DNA from: Amylostereum areolatum
Taxonomy: Eukaryota > Basidiomycota > Agaricomycetes > Russulales > Stereaceae
Length of the DNA stretch: 64,000 nt
Reading direction: 5' to 3'
NCBI GenBank assembly: GCA_012932865.1
Contig: SAXG01000063.1
Location: 124,001 to 188,000 of the forward strand
In this document: in pieces, positions 22,949 through 33,611 of the stretch
Layout of the letters: the number at the start of each line of letters is the position of its first letter
Position numbering within the stretch: the first letter of the stretch is position 1
Translations under genes and position numbers: made by a program
The notes under the pieces: generated by a model
Seen by the model: only the letters and a program-made list of their open reading frames with translations
Told to the model about the DNA's origin: nothing
Database searches by the model: none

Positions 22949-25163
22949 CTACACCATCCTCGGAGAATTCGAATACACATTCCTGTTCGACGTAGGCAAA
23001 GTGGGCGCCTCCGCATTCACCGCCGTCTTCCAACTCTGCACAGAAACAGCGCTCCCGCCCGAAAGAAAGACGCCCATGTTCCGCGTGACGACCTCGTCCA
23101 CGAGCCCATGGTTCGCCGCATACAGTTGGCCGACGTCGTTTCTCTCCGGAGCGTCCAAAACACCATGCACATCCCGCGCCTCCGCCCTCGACGACTCCGA
23201 AAACAGCATGGGCGCGATGACGCTCCTGATCCTGTCCGTGTCGTCGAACTCGCTCACGCCCGTCCAGTCCACGGGGAGCGCCATCGCGTCGAAGGCGTCT
23301 TTCTCCTCCCGCTCAAGGTCCTGCTGGCGCGAGTCCACGAGCGTCCGCATCATGTCGACCGTGAGGTGGAAGACGCGGTAGGCGTCCTTCACGCGCACGA
23401 GCTCCGTGCTCACGAATCTCGCCAGCTCCGCCGCCTGGTGGAACGTCGGCGCATCGTGACTCCTCTCCAGGCCCTCCTTGAGCACCGAAAGCGGGTTGTC
23501 GGGCGGGATATACATGTCCAAGGCGCTCGCGAGGTGTTCGGAGACGTAGGCGGGGAGGATGACGCGAAGGCGGTCTCGGATCTTGAACAACTCCTGCACG
23601 TCCAGGTTGAACCCATGTGGGAAGGAGACGTCGGTGGCCAGCGCGCGCTCGACGGTCTTGAGGGCGGCGTGGTAGTTGCGGAGGACGAACCCGACGAGAA
23701 GCATGGTCGTGCACGACACCTCCCACTGCCAAGGCAAAGGCTGGCCGTCGACCGTCTTGTACTTGATCAACGCCGTGGTCCCCTCCAGCGCGGGGTAGAT
23801 GCACTTGTCGGTGATCTCACGCGTCAGCTCGGCGTTCATGCGGCCTTGCCCGACGACCGTGACGAACAGGCCCAGGAGCCCCAAGCACGCCTTGGCCCGG
23901 CTCACCATCTTCTTCTCGAGCTCGAGGAGGCGCGATTTGGGCAAGGACCGGACCGTGAACGTGAACGGGGCCAAGCACGAGCCCAGGAGGCGAGGGAGCT
24001 CCCCGCCTACCCGGAACTTGTCGAAGAGGAGCGCGTTCATGGCCTCGACGCTCTCCTCGGGCCGCTCTTGGTGCACGGGCTGGATGACGCTCGGCATGGC
24101 GTGGAAGAGGGCCTCGAGGTTCGCGTCCGTGAGATCGCCGTCGGCGGCCCAGATGCCGAGGGTGCGACTGATGATGAACTTGTCGAACTTGAGCCTGAAG
24201 AGGAGCTCCTCCACGACCGCGGCATGGGACTTGTCGTTTTGGGGTGGATTGTCGGCCTGAGGCTTGAATGAGTCTACGGCGCGCTGGATGGCATCCGATA
24301 GCGGCGTGCGATATGGACAGGAGGGCGCGATGGCCGGGAGGATAGTGACTGTCGCGTACGCGACGATGAGGACGATGGCGACGACCAACGTGAGCCATGC
24401 CAGCCGGTTGTTGATGGTGAATGCGAATATGACCAGCCCGGCGACGAAAAGGAAGAGCGCGAGGTGGAGGACGAAGGGGATACAGTTGACGATGAAGACG
24501 AGGCCAAATGTGTCCACGCCGTCCGAGAAGTAAGCATGGGCGCGAGCGCGCAGGCGCGTGCGTTCCTTGAACCCGGGGCGCCCTTTGACGCCTGGCTGGA
24601 TCCGCGCACTGGACCATCGTTGAAGATACTTGCGAGACCATTGTTGGACGAGGGTGGCGGCGATGGCGCAGATGATGCTGAAGAGAAGGCTCAGAAACCA
24701 TAGGGCGTTGATCCAGAGGGAGATGGTTGACGATGGGCCACTATCCGGGGTAATGCCGACGGCGGTCGTGTTGGTGCGCTCGAGAGCAGCAACAACGCGC
24801 ACAAGTAGCTGAGTGGACATTTCCACGTTGTCCGGTTGGAGGTTCTTGTAAGTTTCGACGATGAACGCGGTGGTGACGGCGGAGAAAAGCCCAGACTCGA
24901 AGAAGGTCAGGATAGAGGACACGGAAGCGGTAAGAAGAACATACAAAAATAAGAATGCCGTCCATGTCGCCCTTCCAACTTTCTACCCTGGCTTTGTCGC
25001 GTTCGTCGGCATGGGTCAGATACGAGGTCCAAACGTCCGTTGCCCGCGATGACTTGGGTTCGTCTGACCGAGTATCGACCATCAGCACACAAAAAGTTGA
25101 GAATATCCGTAAAACACACCTAGAGGGACTGTGTCCACCGGCAGCATCCCATCCGGCTTCCAT
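22949..25163 (-). CDS. DUF6535 family integral membrane protein
   Basis: Member of the basidiomycete DUF6535 family, function unknown. Two exons, 24945-25163 and 22949-24895, separated by a 49-bp intron; together 722 codons including stop. The N-terminal DUF6535 signature is VWTSYLTHADERDKARVESW ... DMDGILIF, and removal of the intron restores SGLFSAVTTAFIVETY directly after it. At least four hydrophobic segments follow: LFSAVTTAFIV, WFLSLLFSIICAIAATLVQQW cut by Trp, FGLVFIVNCIPFVLHLALFLF and LTLVVAIVLIVAYATV. The long C-terminal part is helical and probably cytoplasmic. The start at 25163 (MEAGWDAAGG) is chosen; an upstream in-frame ATG at 25268 is possible. A long plus-strand frame (23108-24271) is its shadow. 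Confidence 0.85.
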
Positions 25164-27272
25164 GTTGGGTTTACTGTGAGGGTTGCAGAATTGTTTACCA
25201 TAGTTGACCACGACAACGGCGACGGTAACACAAGGATTGGATGCTCTTATGGTTCGTGTTGAAGCCAACTCCCTCTGGGTGCGATCCTGAGAAGACGGGG
25301 AACACAGTCGTCAGAGTTAGAAAACGAATACAAAGCATGAGGAACCTGCCCAGTTTGAGCGCCTTCCTTGTCAGGAGGCAGTGTAATCGCATGCTTGGTT
25401 GTCATCTTGCCCCGCCTCTTGATATCATCGCAAGAGATGTCTGATCAGAGCGAACTAGCGTGGAGGGGGTTTGGATATGGGCATATGGGCATATGGGCAT
25501 GAATAACGGCCAGACGAGGAGACAAAAAAGGACTGCTCCGGTATTATCCCGTTAGGGCGGCAAGTCTCGGCACGTAATCTCATGTTATCATTTCGGCACT
25601 TCGGCGGTCGGTGCTTTGAAGTCGAATATTCTCAATTTATTCCCTTTTATCCGGTCCTCCGCTCTATTGAGTATCACGTACAACCTACGTGCACCACGCG
25701 CAAGAACTAGAGATGAGGAATCCCCTCAATCCTTACGACTCTTCCCTGTTTTGAACTAGCTTCCTCAGACGGGCGCTATGACGCCTTCAGATTTGGTGTT
25801 GGCCAGTCTTGGGTCAGTCCAGTCGGGTTCTTCTCCATGATCATTGCATCATCGCCTGTGCTGCAGGCACCGAGGCAGGGACTTTGGCAGAAAGCTTAAC
25901 GCCTCGAAGTGGAATGCGCAACAGGCGAGGCGATGGGCGAGGCCGCCGTGCGTCTTCCACGCTCTCGGATCGCAATGTGGATAAAATGTCCCCGTGGACC
26001 GCGAATTCAGCGTATAACCCATTCCCTCTATTCCGTTCGCGACCATACCCCCATTCATCTCCTGTTTTGTTTCAGTTGGACGCTTTAATTCTTCCGTGAT
26101 ATTTTCCTGAGAGTCGAAATGGACAGGACATCGGCGTGGGTGCATGGGCATTCGACTCGTCGTAGGACGAGCAGTCTCCACAAGTCCATAAGTGTTGACG
26201 CACTACCCATGCCACGGTACGTTGTGTCTACTATCTCCGAGATATCCCGCGAGTACTCAGATACGCTACGTGCGTAGAACGGCATACGACCCGGAGCGCG
26301 GTGAGGGGGCACGCTCAGCCGTGACGAGGCGCAAGAAGCGTGTGCTTGTGATTGCCAACGCCGTCGATGGAGACATCCCACACTCGGAGCAAGAAAGCTA
26401 TGTGTTCCCGTCAAAATCTCTACCCAGAACCTCCGACGATCGACACCCTTCCTCAGGGCAGAAAGTGGGCTCGTCGTCGGAGAACGCGCGAGCAGGAGGC
26501 CCTCCCATGCGACATGGCTCGGGTCGACGCAGACGGCTTTTCGGTCCCCGTGCGCCCAGGATACGGGTATCAGTACGTACACCTGAGCCTGTATGCGCCG
26601 AAGCGATCTGACCTCGAGGTGATAGAGCAAATGCGCGCGGTCGTCGTCGCTTGGCTGTTTGCCGAACTTTACCGACATCCGCTGGCCCGTCGTTGAAGAG
26701 GAGCATGCCGTTGCGCCGGTAGCACGAGACCGTCCTCCAGCCCATAGCTTCGGGTGGCGGGAGATGCAGTGGATATCCTACCTCCCTGTGGACGTCCTAC
26801 CTTGCAACGACTCACGTGAAGATCAAGGTCGTCTTATATCTCGAAGGACCAGCAAGAATCCACGAGAGGACGGAATCGGAAGTCTTTTCGGAATTCCCGA
26901 AGGTGATTTCACGCAGAACGCGCTAGGGTGAGCCTTCAAGTTCGTTCGCATCCCGCTGACTTCGTGCCAACGAACGTAGATTGCGTCTTCTTGGGTCGGC
27001 CTCTGCGACTCCATCCGGTCCAGCACGGTTCGTTCTTCGTCTTTTTCGTCCGTCTGCTCTGTTCTCACGACGCTCTTAGTCTCCATTTTCCACCGCCCCC
27101 GCCTGCGAATCAGAATAAGACGAGGTCTAGCGCTGTCTCGGACGCTCCTTGCGCGTACGTCGTTCCACTTCAGAGGGTCATCTCTAGCGGTTAAACGACG
27201 CCTTCTCCCAGTGAGAAAACATCCTCCGAACCCCCGAAGAATCAGGCCGTCCAAACGGCACCTGAGCTTGTG
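25164..27272. other. 2.1-kb stretch without a supported gene
   Basis: Holds a short tandem repeat of GGGCATAT near 25478-25500. A plus-strand frame at 26352-26696 reads somewhat protein-like near its end (YGYQYVHLSLYAPKRSDLEV) but matches nothing I know. It could hold 5' exons of the WW-like gene that follows, as copy B also has a long upstream part. The minus-strand frames here look like shadows. Confidence 0.35.
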
Positions 27273-28455
27273 ATGGACGACGGAGACGATGACAGTGGTA
27301 CGAAGGTTTTCACCCTCGAGGGCGAGTAAGTTTGATATCCCTCTTCGGCGACCGTAGTTCTGACCCAACCCAACGATCTCAGGAAGCCATCCCACACCGA
27401 CGGTCTATCCACCAGGACGAAAGACCTCGCCCCTTCCTCCTCATATCGTCGCCCTTTTGAGGCGAACGGCTGGCACATGCACCGTCTGCCCCACTACGTC
27501 GTTTACTTTTCTCATCCAGCGAAGAACATCGTGACAGATATCGATCTTAGGATGTCGGGACGTTTGGAGGGTGTGACGCAGTATCTGGCTCAGACGACGG
27601 CCCCGCCGCCCGGGTGGGAGATGTGGCTTCGGAGGCTCGAGGACCAAGATGCGGAGGAGTACGCGTGTTCATGGATCAACCACGAGCGTAGGGTCATCTC
27701 AGCCACCTTCCCTCGCGCCCTCGACGAGAAGACCAGCTCGTCGTCCGAAGACGGTACATCTCCTACCGTTCCCCATTTTCGGCCCGTGGCTAACCCGCGT
27801 ACAGAGAGGGACATGGACATATCGTATTGGTCGTTCGTGAAGACGCACCCCGCTCATATGTCTCTCCCGACGCGCGCCTTCTCTGAGGCGAAGGAGCTTT
27901 TGACGTGGTCATATACCGGTGGGCGTTTCCTCTCTCGAGCCTTTCTCATCGTAGATGCAAACGATTTTCAGATTCGTTAGGGCCAGCCGCAGACGCGCCT
28001 CAAGCTCCACTCACCTCAGAACAAAGTCGGACGCTGCGGGACATGCTGCTCTCCGCGGAAGGTGCGTCGTCTTTTCCGACGAAGCCGTGTTATTGTCGGT
28101 TAATCGGCGTGCCACTCTTACTAGATCCTAGTGAGCGCACACGAATCGCCGCCACGATATTCCTGGCGAACTGTAAGTATAGGACATGAATTAAAGATGG
28201 CCATTTCCCGATCTGACCAAGTCCCAGGTGCAAGGTCCGACAAGAACTTTATGACGGCATGCGGTTCAAGAGAGGCTATGATGTCGAACGGAGGGCTAGG
28301 CCATGGAATGTTGGTGAGATCTACTTAGATGTCTAGACGCTTCGTCACTTGACGCATTCGACTGATGATGTCGATATCTGCCGGCTGTTCTCCAGTCTTT
28401 CATAGGAATCGCGCTCGTGATTGCCTACATCATAGCGCCTGGAAGCTTCCAATAA
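27273..28455 (+). CDS. WW-like, tail-anchored family protein, copy A
   Basis: Seven-exon model: 27273-27325, 27383-27753, 27805-27918, 27972-28061, 28125-28172, 28228-28313, 28396-28455; all introns are GT..AG, phases agree, and the sum is 274 codons with stop. Order of parts: acidic start; GWHMHRLPHYVVYFSHP and IVTDIDLR; WW-like PPPGWEMWLR ... CSWINHERRVIS; ISYWSFVKTHPAHMSLP with SEAKELLTWSYT; LTSEQSRTLRDMLLSAE; and a hydrophobic C-terminus SFIGIALVIAYIIAPG that could anchor it in a membrane. The WW resemblance (G-W near the start, W-x-N-H near the end) is my reading and not proven. Further 5' exons are possible because a potential acceptor sits at 27212. Function unknown. Confidence 0.7.
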
Positions 28456-28910
28456 ACGCGGAAGTGACGCTGTCGTCTCCGAGCGTTATTGAGAGGCCGT
28501 CCACTCCCTACGTACTCCGACTCCCCCTTTTCTTCGTTCGACATCGCAAACTCACTGTTTTCCTTTCCCGCAACCATCCATTGTGACTTTATGTATGTAT
28601 GAACTTTCTATCTATCATGTTTCTCTCATGAAACGCCCGTGCGGTGATTGCACCCGCCAACGGACTGCCTCGTGGCAGAAAACTTCCCGTGACCATCGCC
28701 CTGCATCAACCTCCATCCATGTACGCTCATCATGTGAGCTTTGCTATACGGCGTGTGAACTAACGTTATACAATCGCTCCCATTTCCTAGGAAGCCTTTA
28801 CGTTGGCACACAGCCGAAGTGTTTGAGAGTTTCGTATAAGAGGTCTTTGCAATTCAAGCTTCAAGACGCAGGGGCTTATCGCCTTTCTCCCCCTCGTCTC
28901 GTTTTCAGCA
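28456..28910. other. Spacer between the tandem WW-like genes
   Basis: Likely 3' end of copy A and promoter of copy B. No separate gene supported. Confidence 0.4.
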
Positions 28911-31335
28911 TGGACTTTCTAAAGCGCATCACGACCATCATCCCATCTGAACATGCCGACAGTGGCCAGAAGGTGGACGATACGACTCCGAAGATGGGTG
29001 CGACTTTGAATGCACGCTTTCTGTCTTCGGCGCTTAGGCCTTCTTTGTATGATCTCCAGAATCTCCGGCGCGTCATTCTTTGTTGGAGATACAGAAATCG
29101 TCCCACAACCCGCCGGGGCGTACCACCAAGAGCGCCCTATCTGAGAGCATGGTTTCGGCTACCACATCACCCATGCCGCCGCCAGGTCAATCTTGGATTC
29201 AAGAATCAAACGTGTCGCACCCTCTGTGAGCCCCCTTCAGACTTCTATAATTTAAGTTCGTGACCTGATTACCATCCAAGGATGAACACTCGACGCCGCC
29301 GAGGTAGCTCGATCATACACAAGGCTGCCCCCTCGGATCCGGCGCACGCGCCGCACTTGGAGCTGCCAGAGCCCCTTGCGACTACGAAGCCCGTCGCCAT
29401 ACCTGACAAGGCTCGCACTCGAAAGAGAGACGCAAAGAGCGGCGACGACGCTCTCAGTCTGGTGTGGATCCGGGAATCGCCGTCCAGCGAACCGTGGGAT
29501 GCCGCGGTCCTTAGCACGCTTTCTCACCCAGTACGCGCGAGCCTCGCGAGGTCGCTGAAAGATAGTATCTCTGCGCAAATCTTTGACAACAAGCCTCGCG
29601 AGCTTTCCTCGGAGGAGACCACGGCTGCCTTCCGAGACGAAAACCCAGAGTGAGCAACACTTTTACACTTGATATACTCCAAAGCTCCCGATGCCCTCCT
29701 TCTACCCAGGAATCAAGTTGCTGACGCTGCCCGTAGCGAGGTGGCCATTGCATGTCACGGGATCCCTCTCAAACTGTATGAAACGGGCGGCGGAGTACGG
29801 AAACCCCACGTCTTCCCCCACCTGAGGCGTGTTTTTCCTCTGTCTTCGTCTAAATCTCAAGTACTACTTACTGAGATTCGATGCAGGCGCCCTGCGACCC
29901 CGGCCAGCCCACCGGCTTCCCGCTTCAATGAAGGACGAACACTCTCCAGGGAGACGGATACGGAGGAATTCAACACTCGGTACGATTCATACCATTGCGC
30001 GCCTTCAGGACGTTCTCTCATGCACCCCAGCAGCCAATATCGTCCCGCAGCACGTTCTGGGGAAGAACATGCGTTAAACGCCCTCCGTCGTGGAGAAAGA
30101 AAAGGTGCAGGATATGACGTGCAATGCTCGACAAGCGACTCTCCCCTCGTAAATCATCCGCCCTTGGAATCACCAACGGTAGAATTCGTCAATGGCTACC
30201 CTACACCGATAAACTCCCGGACAAACTCGCAGGGGCTGGCGCTTCCGAGTCCCGGCTCGGACAAAACTGCCACCGCGGTCAAAGTTGCATCCACGACGTC
30301 AGCTCAAGAGTTTGAACGGCGTGGATGGCAAATACATCGTTTACCCGTCTCCCCTCCGTATTTCTCTCATCCGAAGTTGCGCATCGTGACGGACGTGAAC
30401 TTACGACACTTGAACGCGCTGCAAACCCTCTGTACGTCCTTGGACCATGGCACGGCGGCGCTTCCGCCTCCCGGCTGGGAACTCTGGATACCCACGTTGG
30501 CGGTCTCAAACACACAACCCGACCGCTTTCCGGGACAGGCCTGGATCCATCATGGCGATCGTAGGATATCCGATACGCTTCCACCCCCCGACGATGCGTC
30601 GTTTGCGTCGGAAACCGAAGAAGGTAAGTCGCCTGTGACCTCTCGCAGGACGATTGAACCAAACAACGACGCCGGGCCTTGCAGAACTCGAGATGGAACG
30701 CCGGTACTGGGCGTTCGTCGAGACCCACCCCGCACATTTCGTGCTCCCAGGAGGTGCATTTTCAGAGGCGATGGACGTCTTGAAGTGGTCGTACACAGGT
30801 ACTGTCCGCTCCTGCATCGACGACACCGCTTAACCTTGACACTTGCCCTTCCCTAGATTCGCTCAAGTCGTCCGGATCTCCGTCTGCGGCCGCATTCACG
30901 CGCGAAGAGTGTCGTGAGCTCATGGCGATGTTGCTTTCATCTGAAGATGGAAATCGGTTGACGCCCACGATGCGCACGCGGACCGTGGCTGGGATATTCC
31001 TGAGAAGCTGTGGGTCTTCTGCTAGCCCCGCTACGCACAGGTGTCTTCAGATGGCTTACTTTGTTCCAGGCACCTTGCGTCTACCGAGGAACGGCGCCAC
31101 AAGCATCCGAGTCCGTGGTTTTAGGCTCGCAAACCCAATAATCGAGAAGCTTGCCAGAGCACTGCCGGCTCTCGATGGACATTGGGGGGCGCTTTTGGGT
31201 GGGATCACCCTATCACCACTAGCCGTCATCCTGGTGAGAGTTAAACAGTATCGCCCTAGATCACTCAGATCCTGACTGATGGGTATCCTTCAGGTTAGCG
31301 CGATCTTCGCCGCATGGGCCGCGGGCAAAGTATGA
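28911..31335 (+). CDS. WW-like, tail-anchored family protein, copy B
   Basis: The 3' half is well defined: an exon ending at 30623 with GWQIHRLPVSPPYFSHP, IVTDVNLR and the WW-like PPPGWELWI ... QAWIHHGDRRIS; then 30685-30798 (LEMERRYWAFVETHPAHFVLP), 30857-31019 (FTREECRELMAMLLSSED, VAGIFL), 31080-31233 and 31294-31335, ending in the hydrophobic ITLSPLAVILVSAIFAAW and stop 31333-31335. Phases agree across these exons. Relative to copy A, one intron is absent in the ELMAMLLSSED region. The 5' half is less certain: ATG 28911 (MDFLKRITTIIPSEHADSG) is a plausible start, with Ser/Pro-rich exons around 29282-30300 whose borders I cannot fix. Function unknown. Confidence 0.6.
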
Positions 31336-31894
31336 ATAGCATAGCTTGTGAACGCCGGTCAAGCTGGAACCATTTTCGTTTTCAGTTGTCGCGACGTACA
31401 GTGGGCATCGTCCTCAGAGAACCGGCTGCAGATCTTATCATCGTCGGGTATACGAGATGCATACTGAGCCCTGCCCGTGGCCAGCGCTCATATCGACCCA
31501 GTCCCAGACACCCTCCTCCCGAACCCTGTGCCCTCCGCTCCGCATTGCTATGTTAGCAGATGCATGTACATACACTCGAGCAGGTCGATCCGATAGGCAG
31601 GACGCTTGCTTGCCTTGCGAGGCATCGCGGCCATGTCGGCAAAGACAGCCTTGGCGTCACATCGAGGGAAACAAGCTGGCAAAGACGGCATGAGCTGGAG
31701 GGTGCGGAGAACGTCGATATGAAACGCGAGAGCACCGATATGTTACAATCTTTTTGAGGTGGCGCTGCGTGGACGCGTCTGCGAAGAGCACGATCGCACG
31801 TGGATGGATTACGACGACTAATGTCTGGAAACTACCGTTCGTTCGCTCTTGTAAGTGTGAGAGTGCACGCAGGTCCGTCATCGAACACACCTCA
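31336..31894. other. Convergent 3' spacer
   Basis: Lies between the 3' ends of copy B (plus) and the kinase gene (minus). No gene supported. Confidence 0.5.
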
Positions 31895-33126
31895 TCACAT
31901 ATCTGCCCAATCCATTCCATCATCCGCCCAACCCACCCCATTTTCCTCACCGGCTTCCTTTCGAACGAGCCCCGCCTCCATCGGCGGTGCGCGCAACGAC
32001 CACAGACGTTCCCATTCGACGCCGTCGAAGAATGCATGTCCTTTGAGCTTGTCCGGAGTGTTCCCCGAACCTGGCCCTCCAGCACCCAGCCGCGTGGTCG
32101 GGTCGAGCACGAGCAAGCGTGAGATGAGATCCTGGGCCGCCGTTGGAAATGCGGAGGGGAAGGTGTAGTTCGCGGCCTTGATCTTCTGCCGCGTCAGGTA
32201 ATCTGTCGGCGCTGCGAAGGCGAAGTGGCCGGCGAGCATCTGGTAGAGGGTGCACCCGCACGACCAGAGGTCCGAACTGAAAGAGGAGCGTGAGACGCGG
32301 AATGGTTATGACGGGAACGCGGGGACGAACGCGTAGGTCATTTCGTTGGATAAGATGAGCTCGGGCGGTTGATATTGTGCCGTCCCAACGAACCCGCGCG
32401 CGCACTCTAAGGAGAAGTGAGCTATTGGGCGGATTATCGCGGCCTCGCAGGAAACGCACCTCCTCGCTGGCATATCGCGCTCGTCCCGAAATCCGTGATC
32501 TTCAGTCGCATCTCTCCATCCAGCAAAAGGTTTTCAGGCTTGAGGTCGCGGTGGATGACGTTCTTGGAGTGGAGGAAGCTCACAGCGTCGATGAGTTGCG
32601 CACCGTAGTAGCGGCTGCAATCGGTGGAGAGCGAACCGAGGCGGAATATCCACGAGTGAAGGTCGCCGTTCGAGGCGTAGTCGAGGACGAAGTCTAAGGT
32701 ACAAGCTGTGAGAATCGGTCTGAGAAAGGGGCGATGTAGACGCACATATTGTGTCGTCGTCCTGGAAGTACTCGTGGCAGGCGGCGATGCCGGGATGAGA
32801 AGATCCAAGGCGGAGGAGAGCATCTCTTTCAGCATATGCAACCTGCGTCAAATTGAGATTTCCTCCACAGCACTACTGACGATGAGTACACACCTCGACC
32901 TTCTTTTTCCGCCGTAGGTGCACCTTGTCCATTGCTTTCATAGCGTACTCCATCTCCGTTGCCTTGGACGTCACGAGGTAGACCTGTAAGCCAGCTCATC
33001 AGTCAAGCGACATCGGGCACGGAAGCATAGTACACGAACCGTTGAGTAGGCTCCTTCCCCAATTATTTTGCGTCTTTCAAAGCGCGAGCTAGACGTACTC
33101 GCAGCGTCGCTTGTGGACGAGGACAT
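31895..33126 (-). CDS. PDK1-like AGC protein kinase, without PH domain
   Basis: Serine/threonine kinase resembling phosphoinositide-dependent kinase 1, which phosphorylates activation loops of other AGC kinases. Six exons: 33040-33126, 32894-32983, 32746-32842, 32460-32705, 32331-32406, 31895-32276; the sum is 326 codons with stop. Visible are the Gly loop GEGAYSTVYLV, catalytic lysine YAMKAMDK, the alpha-C glutamate in YAERDALLRL, VIHRDLKPENLLLD, ITDFGTSA, and the activation segment end GTAQYQPPEL (PPE in place of the usual SPE). DLWSCGCTLYQMLAGHFAFA follows. The protein ends about 60 residues after the last kinase motif, so it is a bare catalytic domain. Two donors are the weak GTTCGT. It shares a 485-bp bidirectional promoter region with the zinc-cluster gene. 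PDK1 itself versus a fast-evolving paralogue cannot be settled. Confidence 0.82.
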
Positions 33127-33284
33127 GGCCAGCGAACCGTCACCGAGTTCCCGTTCTATTAGTCTCGGGCTTCAAGCTTCAATATTGAAAAATCCCTGAG
33201 CGGCGCGCGAGATGGAAAGAGAAGGGATCGTATGAATCGGAAGTTGGAGAATAACAATACAGCATAGCAGTACCCTCGTGAGTT

Positions 33285-33302
33285 GGTTGCAAGTTTGCAA
33301 CC
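33285..33302. promoter_or_regulatory. Perfect palindrome in divergent promoter
   Basis: GGTTGCAA-GT-TTGCAACC, 8-bp arms with a 2-bp spacer, between the divergent kinase and zinc-cluster genes. It has the form of a dimeric transcription factor site; the factor is unknown. Confidence 0.4.
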
Positions 33303-33373
33303 GTGCCGGAGCAGAAGATGCACTTATCGTCGGAAAGTCAGGGATAGATAACCACTGCCGGGATGCCGACGCC

Positions 33374-33522
33374 TTATAACTGAGTTATAGGCTCTTATGT
33401 AAGCATCGTGCCGGCCGACCCGTCAGAAAAACACGATGGTGGATTTCGGCAGATTTCGGCAAATTCGGGGGTTTATAATGCATTATAACTGATTCTAACA
33501 CCCCGGAAATCAATTATAACTG
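33374..33522. promoter_or_regulatory. Three copies of TTATAACTG
   Basis: The 9-mer occurs at 33374-33382, 33483-33491 and 33514-33522, the last 90 bp before the start of the zinc-cluster gene. The first copy is half of a near-palindrome (TATAACTGAGTTATA). Repetition in such a short region suggests a binding site, by inference only. Confidence 0.4.
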
Positions 33523-33611
33523 CGTTCGCCTTCTTCTGACGCCGGCGATGACCGTCTTTGGGTCCTGCCCGGACTTCCCAAGGACTTCCCTTTCGCCCTG
33601 ACTTCATTCCC

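Noticed and set aside
23108..24271. 387-codon plus-strand frame opposite DUF6535
   Set aside because: Composition is Arg/Glu/Leu-rich from reversed codons; the minus strand holds the family motifs and membrane segments.
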